64,000 nt of DNA from Paragonimus westermani. Its lineage: Eukaryota > Platyhelminthes > Trematoda > Plagiorchiida > Troglotrematidae. The translations under genes and the position numbers were made by a program. The DNA lies in contig QNGE01000413.1 of assembly GCA_008508345.1 (NCBI GenBank), positions 168,874-232,873 of the forward strand. Reading direction: 5' to 3'. The notes beneath the pieces are model-generated. The model made no database searches. It was given only the letters and a program-made list of their open reading frames with translations, and was not told the DNA's origin. Of the stretch, positions 1 through 10,700 are shown one piece after another (the stretch's first letter is position 1; every line of letters begins with the position of its first letter).

Positions 1-153
1 GGACGTAGTCATTTTCAGTAGTTAGGTCCCTTCCCGTCCCCTTCTTTTTCCTTCTCGATCTTTCTATATAGGGTTTGCTGATTCTTCATGGTTGTGTGGC
101 AATTAAGCACTAGTGTTAACCACTGATGTATTGCTGTCTATGATGATGATGAT
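1..153 (+). repeat. 3' tail of an RTE-like non-LTR retrotransposon (partial copy)
   Basis: This is the untranslated 3' tail of a non-LTR element cut by the window start. It matches 700-867 and 20910-21065 almost base for base and ends in a short GAT microsatellite at 138-153. The next element copy begins directly after the GAT run. Confidence 0.75.
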
Positions 154-867
154 CACCGATGTCTGCGTTCAGTCGCTCGTATCGGGTGGCATCAGCGTGT
201 AAGTAACGAGGAGGTTAGGAAGCGAGTGTTTAGTAGTGATTGCCAAACGAGTTCTTTTATCCAGTTTCTACGTTTGCACAGGCTTAGATGGTTAGGTCAC
301 GTACTAAGGATGCCAGCTAGTCGTCTTCCACACCGAGCACTGTTCGTTGACATTGCGACCGACTGGTGTAGGGTGGGAGGTGGATAGATAAAGACCTGGC
401 GTAGGGAAATGAAGTCGTTCACCAAGGGGTTGGCCACTATAGATCGAGTTCGTCTTCCGGCCTGGGGCCCTCGCGACTCACAGAGTCGTTGGCTGGAGAC
501 TGTAGGTGAGATGGCGGCTAATCGAGCTCAGTGGCGTGAATGTTGTCGTTGTTTGTCTGAGCTGTCTGTGAAGTGAGTGCATTTAGTGACGCGTGGCAGT
601 GAAAGCCGTATGGAAGCTGTCTCGCTGGTGACGTCTCACTCTCACTTGCAGCTCGGTTGTTTGTTTGCAAGGTGTAGGCACCTTGATGTTGAATGTTTGA
701 ATATGGACGTAGTCAATTTTAGTAGTTAGGTCCCGTTCCTGCCCCCTTCTTTTTTCCTTCTCTCTCTTCCTATATAGGGTTTGCTTTTTCCTCATGGTTG
801 TGTGGCAGTTAAGCATTAGTGTGAACCACTGATGTATTGCTGTCTCTGATGATGATGATGATGATGA
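154..867 (+). mobile_element. RTE-like non-LTR retrotransposon, 5'-truncated 3' end
   Basis: Frame 1 from 154 to the TGA at 574-576 reads as the C-terminal region of a non-LTR reverse transcriptase polyprotein. Visible hallmarks are HRCLRS, ARIGWHQRVSNEEV, LRWLGHVLRMP and a W-rich end (WRREMKSFTKGL, WGPRDSQSRWLE). One in-frame TAG at 385-387 breaks it, so it is a dead fragment. The 3' tail runs to a (GAT)n microsatellite at about 847-867. The same 3' end recurs at 20665-21065 on + and at 7466-8368 on -. RTE-clade elements typically end in short tandem repeats; assignment to that clade is inferred. Confidence 0.8.
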
Positions 868-984
868 CACAGACCAAAAGTTGCTGTACCGATCGATGAC
901 AGTCGACAGTTGTTTTCCATGCAAAGCTTGACTTGAGTGGATCGGCCAAGCGGACCTAAACACATTGTACATTATCAAGTTGAC

Positions 985-1075
985 ATCACTCACATTTGAT
1001 TACAGCCTTCGCATTCAAATGGTCAACTTAAAAATAAACCAAATCCCCGACTACTCATCAGTAACATTGTACTTT
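985..1075. repeat. SINE-associated repeat fragment
   Basis: Contains the recurrent word TCACATTTGATTACAGCC found at the edge of the SINE-like copies, then a segment (1019-1063) nearly identical to 16265-16310 and similar to 28062-28100. No gene is seen between 868 and 1450. Confidence 0.5.
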
Positions 1076-1459
1076 AACGTATGCTCTGCATTGTTTACGC
1101 ATTTTCATCTGTCGAAGTTTCAACACTCCACTCTTAGCGGAGTGTATCTCTTCCAGCTTTCGACAACAACTTCGGGGACGCGCATTCGTCACTCATTACA
1201 AGGGTCTTCGTAGAGTCTTGCAACATCGCTGATACCCTTTTCTCATACTCCTATTTTTATCATTTTTCCTTAATGTAACTTTACGACAAGAGATAACAAC
1301 GAGTCTACTTGGTATGTTGGGTAACGTTTCGATTCATGTTTATTACGGTCAAAATTATCTGTGTAGCAAACTCAAGCTGTCCACCAGTAGATAGAGGAAT
1401 GGAATTATACGCTGATAAAACACCACACATGCGCATCTGATCAATCCGAGTGTGTTGCC

Positions 1460-1911
1460 TTGTCAGAAACAGACTGATAGTCAATTCATGTTGCGTACAG
1501 AGGTTGGATTGCAGTCGTTTGATAAGCAAGGCTCGTGCAAAGCGCAATAACCGATTGTTCTTAGTTGTTTAGACGACCAGGAAAGCTTCAGTGGCGTTAA
1601 CCTTGTGTTTCACCCTGACCACGTGTTGTGCGGTCAATGCAGCTGACCATCGGTTCCGCGTTGGTGGTGTAAACGGCGTGACAATTTTGACCCGTCAGAT
1701 ATTCGACCCAATCTGAAATGTGCACAGTTATTCCATGAAGCAATTGTCTCTCCGCTCTGCCGACGTAGATGGTCGAACACTTGTGTCTGAATTGGTAAAC
1801 ACAATTTGGTCTGGTTAGGAGTAGCAACGCACTGTTAACCAGAAGTGTTGGAATCCGAGTTGTGTTGTAAACAACAATAAACTTGACTGCGTAACAGATG
1901 AATTGTAGCAC
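1460..1911 (-). mobile_element. Penelope-like element fragment, GIY-YIG endonuclease end
   Basis: Read on the minus strand, 1911-1597 contains a cysteine pair followed by STIYVGRAERQLLHG, the GIY-YIG nuclease signature of Penelope-like elements, including the upstream NCVYQF block. After a frameshift, about 1547-1460 continues with the conserved tail (LLIKRLQSNLCTQHE), as in Penelope-like GIY-YIG domains where the QSNLC/PDLC block follows. The reverse transcriptase half is absent. The frame change and the lack of flanking terminal repeats indicate a decayed 3' remnant. A second, better preserved copy is at 39514-40003 on +. Confidence 0.72.
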
Positions 1912-1929
1912 AATTTAGCCGTCCGATAA

Positions 1930-3380
1930 GTGGTATTGACATCATTTTTTGAAGGAAACTTTAGGGATTTTCATTTCCGGTACGCTGATCGATACCTGGT
2001 TGTTAAAGCGAGGTTTTGGGTACTTCTTGATAAAATTTTCAGGGTGACCATTTTCTTTGAAATTTTTACTGGGCAATGTGTATTCCGAACTGGGTCTGTC
2101 GAACGTACGCCGTCCACGAACTTTGTGAAATGGTGTTATCATACATTTCACAATGTACTAGCTTATCGTGCAAGGATCAGGCGTCGTGGCTGTGCACTTT
2201 CACCATTTTTGTTCAATTTTCTCATAGATGAAACAACGATGGCGGTGTGCGACATTGACGAAATGTTGGCATGGACTTCCCATCTGATGGAAAACTGACT
2301 ACTCTCTCCTATCCTGCCAACAAGATATTGCTGTTCGACAATTTCCAAGCAACATAGTCATTGTTAGATGTCATTTCGTATTTTGCTCAATACAGTCTGA
2401 AAGTGCAACTTGCTTTCGCCGGACTACCTTGATTACATGGGTTAATTGTTAGATAATGAAGGTTATTGGCCGGTTTGTTTACCTAGGAAGTTACACCATC
2501 CGCAACGGAGGTGCAGGGAACTAAGTAGAAGCTCGTAATCTCAAGGATCGGTCAGCATTCACCAATCTAAGACACCTCTGGTAACAGAAAGTCGTCTCTC
2601 TCAAGCTTAGTGGTCGCGTGTATAATGTGCTTGTCAAGACCGTGCTATCTTACTGCTGCAAAACATGGCTGTTCACGATGGAAGACTCGAATCGTCTTCA
2701 AATATTTGACCATCGATGCTTGCGTTCAACTATTAACATCAGCTGATCCCAAAAGGTAAGCAACGGGGATATTTGCAGGTGGCATTTGGTAGTGAATGCC
2801 TAGGGAGTTCTTTTGATCAATCGTTACGTTTGCACGGACATACTGAGGACACCAGCTAGTTGTCTGTCACCCCGAGCACTCTATGGGTGCTGACGCCAAC
2901 TAACGCAAGGTGCAACATGGACAGATGATAATCTTGTGTAGAGAAATGAAGTCATCCATCAAGAGTTTAGTCACTGTAGACTGGGTTCGTCTCCCGGATT
3001 GGAACGCTCGCGATTCACAAAGTCGGTGACCGGAGACGTTAGGTGAGATAGCAGCTAATCTGGCTCAGTGAGTTGGATGCTGCTGTTGTTTGGCTGAGTT
3101 GTCTATGAGGTAAGTACACTTGATGGCACGAGAGATTGAAGGTTACAGAGATGGTCCTTTGCTGTTGGTGCTTTATTTTCACCTGTTGCTCGTTTGTTTG
3201 TTCGGGAGGTGTGATTACCTTGCTGTTGAATGTTTGAGTGTAAAAATATTTGTTTTTTTTTCCAGTATGCATATTCCTTCATTTATCTTCCTCTATTTGT
3301 TCTTAGCTTGGATTTGATCTTTTCCTCGTGTTTGTAGGGTATTCATGCATCGGCACGAATCACTGATGTTTTTTTATATT
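1930..3380 (+). mobile_element. RTE-like non-LTR retrotransposon, decayed RT fragment
   Basis: Frame-broken remains of a reverse transcriptase. The segment at 2163-2250 encodes RGCALSPFLFNFLIDE, the RT palm block that precedes the catalytic YADD. About 2470-2760 encodes FVYLGSYTIRNGG, SAFTNLRHLW and the KTWLF...FDHRCLRS thumb/C-terminal blocks. The segment at 2880-3110 carries the degraded C-terminus and 3110-3380 the 3' tail with a TTTTTTTATATTTGATAATG end. Several stops and frameshifts are present. It is a different, more diverged copy than 154-867. Confidence 0.72.
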
Positions 3381-4479
3381 TGATAATGTTGGTTATATTG
3401 CTGATTTGGTCAAGATATGAACGTGCTTAAGGACATTTCGGCATCTTTGTACACATTGAGGCGACGCATAAGTGCGTCGTATAGGTATTCTTTCCTAGCT
3501 TCTCCCACTTGCACTTTTTCCGACGAAGGGGCACAAGAATGAATTGGGCGGTTATGCAGTCTCACTGCTTAATAGCTTTCGAAACCATTTTCAGTTTCTT
3601 TCTGGACTCCACCTGTCAGCGACTTGCTGGTGTTAATTTTTGTGATCATCGCCTGTGCACAAAGGCGGCAGCGCACTGGCATTAGGGTATGTCTGACTTT
3701 GTCGAACGTAGGTTGTGTGGGTGTCGCATGATGCGACTGTTTGTGCGATAGATTATTTCGTGTGTACATGATGGACTGTCTCGGCACTCTTATTGAGCAT
3801 TCAGAGCAATATGGGTGCTGTATCATCCTCATTTTGTGCGTATTCCTTGTCTCGTGTATGTGTTAGGATAGATTGGTTTTGACTTACGCGTATTTAAAAA
3901 TGACTTCTGTTTAACGATTTACATTGGACCTTTGCGTACCTTGCCGCAGGGATTCATGGACTGAACTGCACAGGGTATTAGGAATGATTCATATCAGAAG
4001 AATACTCACACGAAAATAATGCCAATGAAGTCAGAAGTATTGGACACTGTAGTCGGCATACTTTGTGTAAGTAATTTAGGAATTTCACGACATTTAGAAC
4101 TACTTTCTGTTATTTTGGTTGCCCTTTGTGTTATATATCGATTTGCAACGCTCTTGACGAAAGCCATCAATGATGACTAACGCAGAGAGTACCACTGTTT
4201 ACCAGAAAAGTATCTCGGCTTGCACATCAAACTAGTTCATGCTTTTCTGACTTTTTCACCTTTTGAATACGCATAGGTGGGACGCTCTCGTGCAATATTT
4301 ATCCATATAACCAATTACAAGGTGGCTAGCCTCAGTGTTATAAGAGGATTCCTGATGATCCCGGCTTGAGGCTACAATCTTAGGCTTAGTTGTCAGCCTC
4401 TTTGTGATTGGAATACTGAACGAACTAGTGACCAGTCTTCCAATTGTGTAGTTATGATTTTTTTCTGTCCTCACATCAG
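3381..4479. other. Upstream intron of NitFhit, no gene recognised
   Basis: No domain, RNA gene or clear repeat was recognised here. The earlier nitrilase exons, including the catalytic Glu-Lys-Cys triad, were searched for and not found on +. They are presumably upstream of the window. Confidence 0.4.
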
Positions 4480-4723
4480 GAAGGCACGCACAACCCTAAA
4501 CGCAGTTCCTATGGGCACAGTTTGGTGATCGATCCATGGGGTCAAATCGTGGCGGAACAGTTAGAACCCGGCCCGGGTTTGTTTCTTTGTGATATCCATG
4601 TGGACGTTGTTCCCGGGGTCGCCAAGTCAAAATCTCCGCTTTCTGTCGTGCGACAATCTATCCCCGTCGAATATCACCGCCGATTCGACTTGTTTCCTAT
4701 GCAAGACAGTGGCCACCGGAGAG
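4480..4723 (+). CDS. NitFhit: NitFhit exon: end of nitrilase-like domain
   Basis: Acceptor TCACATCAG before 4480 and donor GTTAGT at 4724. It encodes 81 residues plus one base. KRSSYGHSLVIDPWGQIVAE matches the conserved strand after the catalytic core of Nit1 proteins; EPGPGLFLCDI and YHRRFDLF match the end of the domain. The open frame would stop two codons past the donor, so splicing is required. The leftover G pairs with AA of the next exon to make Glu. Confidence 0.93.
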
Positions 4724-7700
4724 GTTAGTTATAGCCTCATTATTCCTTGTGTGATTGTTGATTGCAAACAGCACATTCGATCGTGCTTAAGTGGAACAAA
4801 GTTTACTGTTTATAAGACGTACCCAATAACAGGATTGGTGACCTCCAGTTTGGAATTTGGTATCGTCACCGTTAGGCTGTAGTTGACTGCCATTAATAAA
4901 ATTTTACAGATCAGTCAACACATTAAGTACAGCTTGATGTTGCTCCCGGTACAGCTGCTCACCTGGACGACATTATAGTTGTGGGTCACGATGCAGAGGA
5001 TCTGGAGCAGAAGCTGGATCAAACTCCTACTCGTTTGGGTGAGTATGGCTTCCGACTCCGCGCCGATAAATGCAGCTTTGGGATGCCCAGCATCAAGTAT
5101 CTTGGATTCATTGTGGACAAAGATGGCTGACGACTTGACCCAGCCAACGTGGATGTCATACAGAGGATGCCGACTCCAACAGACGTGCCAACTCTACAGT
5201 CTGTCTTGGGACTGTTTAGTCACTACTATGCATTCCTCCAGGAACTCCATCGAATCGGAACGTCAATGAACCGTTTGCTCACTAGAGATGTTATGTGAAA
5301 GTGGTCAACAGAATGTCAACGATCCTTTGATCGCATCAAAGCCCTGCTGCTTTCAGTCCTTTTTGCGCTCCATTTTCCGGCGCTATCACTTGTCATGGCT
5401 TCAGACGCATCCAACTGTGGAATAGATGCTGTGATATCACATACGTTCCCAGATGGAAGGGAAAAGGCAATCGCGCATGCATCAAGGTCGGTTTCACCCC
5501 CTGGGCGAAACTACAGTTAGATAAAGAACAAGGCTCTGGCAATGATCTTCGCAGTGAGGAATTTTCATAAAATGCCGTACGGGCGACATTTTTCTTTGTT
5601 GACGAATCATAAACCGTTACTCGTAGTGTTCGGCTCAAAGAAAGGAATCCCGGTTTACACGGCTAATCGCCTGCAAAGATGGGCAACAATGCTCCCTGCC
5701 AATGACTTCACGATACAATACGGTTTCACAACCAGCTTCTTTCAGGTTGCTGCTTTATTCAGATTCATGGGATCACAGACACCGAACGACGAGGACACAA
5801 CAGTCGCAGTGCTCAACATTGATTTCGATATACACCTCATCCTCAGCGAGGCTGTTCGAGCACTTCCAGTGACAGCAGTGATGATCAAAGAGACGACCAA
5901 ACTGGATCCACTTTTGATGCGAGTAAAGACGTTTATCCGCACAACATGCCAGCATGCAGACCTCAATGGCGACTTACGGGAATACTTCCGTCGTCGAGAA
6001 GCTTTTAAGATCTTGGACGGTTGCGTCATGTTTGCCGGCAGAGTAGAAGCCTCCCAACGACATGTGCTCAATCAATTCCACGGTGGACACCCAGGGATCA
6101 GCCAAATAAGGTATTTGGCGTGCAGTTTTGCCTACTGGCCACGAATGGACAATCGAATTGAGGAGCATTGCCAAAAATGTACATCCTGTTGTTTGGCTGC
6201 GAAAAACCCTGTGAATGTGAACTGCGCACTCGGCCAGTAGCTCAAAGACTGTCAGAGACTCCACATGGAGTTTGTCGGATCATTCAGTGGACAAACCTAT
6301 CTGGTTTTCGTCGATACCAAGTGGACAGAAGTTCACAATCTCCGACAGTTGACTACGGGCAGCACTATATAGAAGCTATCGAAGCTCTTCAGCTGTTTCG
6401 GACTGCCAGAGACTTTGGTCACAGAAAACGGTTCTCAGTTCACCTCTTCCATCTTCAAAAACGACTATCAACGGTCAGGTATCCAGCAACTGGGATGTCC
6501 AACTTACTATCGCCAGTCGAACGGACAAGCTAGCTTAGTGACTTTAACTACTGCTTTTCGTAACTGTTCTTCGGTCTTCTGATTCTAGGATGTTTGTAGT
6601 TCGCTATGCGTCATATAGGTACCTTGTAATTCCCTCCTTTTTACACACTTTGCTGAAGCGGAGCAAAGGTGTTTTTTCACCCGTCTTTTGGTTTGTCTTG
6701 GGAGCAGTTAACAGGGACAGTAGCATTGTTTTTCGGGATCAGGATTTTCCGTGTTAATTATTACAAGGAGGAGGATCCGATTTCTGTCAAGCGCGTTACT
6801 ATGCCGTGTACGAACCAGTATATTCTCTCGAGGGTTCACAACAAAGTGATTTTAAGAATGGTTGAGCTGATGAGTAACCTAAAGCATATTTAACCAGGAA
6901 TGCCACTGACTGTTTGTACCGACAGCACGGAATTCGAACGATTCCTAGCCAGTACCCGACTACATACTGTCAGATTGACTTCCTACTATCCGGCTTCGAA
7001 TGGCGTTGTTGAGCCTGCAGCACAAATCGTCAAAAAAAGGCTATTCAAAACAACGGACCGGTACCACCTAAACAAGAATGGGTAGGTTTCTTTTCATTCT
7101 TGCCGCTCGACGCCCACTGAGAGCAAGTGTACACCTTCAGCAAAGTTAATGTTTAGCAGATACATAAAATCCCGATAACAAAAGTTATTTTTTAATCTAA
7201 TTCAGATGGGAACATAACACCGGAGGACCGCGTCTTCACAGAATGAGCAAAACGGGAAGGACCTTACTTGAAAATGCTCCGATGTGTACTCTATCGCATG
7301 AGACATACCGGCACCCTTCAATAGTCATTAGTTCAGCTGGAAGCCACAACGATTGACAATTATCAGGTGGTCTTATTTAAGCCACATTAGCCCACGAGTT
7401 GTAGACATGCCGATGAAACGCAGATAGCGTAACTACGGTGGATGGTTCAAAGAAAAATGGAAGCTCATCATCATCCTCATAGACAGCAATACATCAGTGA
7501 CTGTCATTGATGTTTAACTACCACACAACTATGAAGAAAAAGACATCATGTACAGGAGGAGAGAAGGCAACATAAGGGGAGGGGACCTAACTATAAAAAA
7601 TGGTCATGTCTATATTCAATCATTCAGTATCGGTGTGCCCTCATCTTGCAGACAAGTCAACGAGCTATTAGTGAAAGAAAAGCGTTATCCACAATACAGC

Positions 7701-10700
7701 TTCCTCGCGGTGTTCACTGCCCCGCGTCATTCAGTGCACTTACTTCACAGACATCTTGGCCAAACAGCGGCAACATTCAGGTCACCGAACCCACCTCACC
7801 TAACGTCTTTAGCCACCGACTCTATAATTTGCCAGGTCTTTAGCCCGGGAGATGAACCCGATCTACAGTGGCCAGCCTCTTGATAGACGATTTCACTTCC
7901 GTACGCAGAGTATTCATTTGTCCACCTCGTGCTTTGCGCCAGTCGGCNACTATGAAGAAAAAGACATCATGTACAGGAGGAGAGAAGGCAACATAAGGGG
8001 AGGGGACCTAACTATAAAAAATGGTCATGTCTATATTCAATCATTCAGTATCGGTGTGCCCTCATCTTGCAGACAAGTCAACGAGCTATTAGTGAAAGAA
8101 AAGCGTTATCCACAATACAGCTTCCTCGCGGTGTTCACTGCCCCGCGTCATTCAGTGCACTTACTTCACAGACATCTTGGCCAAACAGCGGCAACATTCA
8201 GGTCACCGAACCCACCTCACCTAACGTCTTTAGCCACCGACTCTATAATTTGCCAGGTCTTTAGCCTGGGTGATGAACCCGATCTACAGTGGCCAGTTTC
8301 TTGATAGACGATTTCACTTCCGTACGCAGAGTATTCATTTGTCCACCTCGTGCTTTACGCCAGTCGGCCGCAGCGTCGGCAGAATGCTCAGTGTGGCAGA
8401 CGGCTAGGTGGCATCCTTAGTACATGGGCTAACTATCTAAGTCTGCAGCGGTAAGCATTGAACAGAAGAGCACGTTTGGCAGTCATCAACAAATACCCAC
8501 TTAAATTTTTCGTTATATCTTCTGCTGGCATCTTACGAGAGTGATCGAACGCAGATATCGGTGGTCGCATATTTGAAGTCGACTCCTGCCTTCTACCCCG
8601 AGCGACCATATTTCTTTGCTGTGTAGTAATTCATCCTTCACTGTCGCCTAATATACACGATCCTTAAGTCTCAGAAAGGTGCCTCTCTGTCGCCAGAGGT
8701 GTCTCAGGTTAGTGAATACCGCCCTACCCCTAAAGACACGCGCTTCTATTTCACTCCATGCACCTCCGTCGCCGCTGATGTCGTTTCCCAAGTGTACACC
8801 AACTTCCATAACCTCATTATCCAACGTTAAGTCTACGTAATCACGGCAATATTGCAGAAGCTGTTCACATTCGGAGTCTGCAAAGCGCGTTCCGAAATAC
8901 TTAACAGAGTACGGAATGTGGTCTTACATCGTCTGTGTTGCTTGAAAATTTTCAAATAGGAACACCTTGTGTTCAGCATAATCAAGATTGGTCAATTTCT
9001 CGCCAGTTAGGAGATCCACACTGACGTCTTAACTTATCATATATCTGTAGTATGGACTTCTCGAGTGCCCTCCCTGACCGCTTCAGGTAAGAGCGAAATA
9101 TCCATATACATGATACCTCATTTTATTGAATATATATGTCTGTATATGTATATAGAAACACTGTGCAACCACAAGTCATGAAGCCCAACGGGCAGACATC
9201 AAGGTGATCGGTTTAGAAAAGGGAAGAAAAAAAGGCTGGCTCTTGAATCGGTCTTCTTTCACAAAAGTTTCAATAGGACACCTCGATCTCGATACTCACT
9301 ACAGTCCATTGATCACACAAATACGACAAAGATGAGTGATAGACAGACAAACATGCTGACTAGCCGGTAACCTCATTGTGGTTTTTCCATCATCACTTCA
9401 TTTGGCAACGGATCCCTAGTGTGTGAATTTGAAATGTCACAATAAATACTCACCAATCAATGTTTGCCTTTTACATTTAGTAATATAGATATATAACCCC
9501 TCCCCCTAGGATTACTTACGCTTCACTAATTACTGTACAATGTGTTAGCAAAGACGACAGGCCACCATTGATGTGCACGTTAGCTCCAACTTCTGACCTG
9601 ACATGTACATCAGATTAGTACCGTTCGTATATAAAACTATGACCTTGAGCACCATGTGAATTCCGTATCTCAGGAATGACAAAGTAAATTCACCTACAAC
9701 TTCATGCACTTAGGATTAGATTTACCGTACTCTTAACAAACATGCATATGTTCATCACATCGACCAACTTGCAAACCTCATACGCTTACCCCATAATCAA
9801 AAAGTTTTCAATGGATACTGGTTAATCGCACTATTTTTCATGTAGGTTTTTTCTGTTCTTTGTTCCATCGCTGGCCCATTTGTTGTTTCACTTAGTTTGA
9901 AGCTTCAAAAATCGATCATGTATACCTCCATCCGTTTATGTTAGTTTGGTCTACTCATGCCCGTCAGTGAGTAGTGTATGCACAGCAATTTGAATCACTT
10001 CATTAAAATGTGACATTTTCATTTATTTTTGAAGTTTCTTATTAACTGATTGTCTTCGTTAAAGTTGACTGTTTTCTACATTATGGTGTTTGTCGCTAAC
10101 TGATTGTCCACTCCAGATATGTGCAATCTCAGCTATTAGGAGATTTATAACGAAGAGTTTTCCTCTACCGAATTTGATTCAGATTGTTTGTAGTGTGAAT
10201 ATTTTGACTTCTATCGTGTATTGTTCCAAGCTGTTCAAATCTTTCTGGTGTATTCCCACTTTCGGGCGGTTTTGCGCCACACGTTACGGTTTGTTTGTCC
10301 ATTTTTTACTAATATTAGTTCGAGATAATCGATACGGAGATTGATGTTTATCCGTTTGAAGTGAACTTTCAACGCTTTAATTAATTTGTCCATTCGTATT
10401 ACACACAAGCGCGTATAAGATTACGTGGAAAGTGACTGTAGTTCGTTTGTAAACTAAGTGCCGTTAATCTGATAAATCTGTTGATGGTTTGGTCTAGCCT
10501 GATAACCACTAGATCTTCGGATTTCGTTAGTGCCAACCTGAAAAGTCCCAACTGTTTCCGTGAATCTTTCGCGAGGTAACTTTAAGGAAACAACTGAAGA
10601 GCGACATTCTCCCACTACGATCTCACCTGCTGCTCATTTCTTCAGTCCGACTTTGTTTTGTTCTGTGGTCCCAATCATATGAGCACACGACTTTGGTAAA

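Larger units (their letters stand above)
7466..9060 (-). mobile_element. RTE-like non-LTR retrotransposon 3' part with internal duplication
   Basis: The minus strand reads a C-terminal RT region (about 9060-8370; blocks resembling DYVDLTLDNEVMEVG and FTNLRHLWRQRG around 8870-8650), then the C-terminal tryptophan-rich part. The 3' tail ends in ATGATGATGAGC at 7478-7467. The 420-bp block 7528-7947 is repeated as 7949-8368 across a single N at 7948, with a few substitutions. The long open frames seen on + over 7548-8304 are antisense shadows of this tail. Multiple frame breaks make it non-functional. Confidence 0.75.

Noticed and set aside
3569..3832. 87-residue minus frame with clustered His and Cys
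   Set aside because: No recognised zinc-binding spacing or family; treated as chance or unknown repeat.
7548..8304. Long + strand frames with identical repeated peptides
   Set aside because: They are antisense to the 3' tail of an RTE-like element and one crosses an N; the same shadow recurs at 12078-12497.
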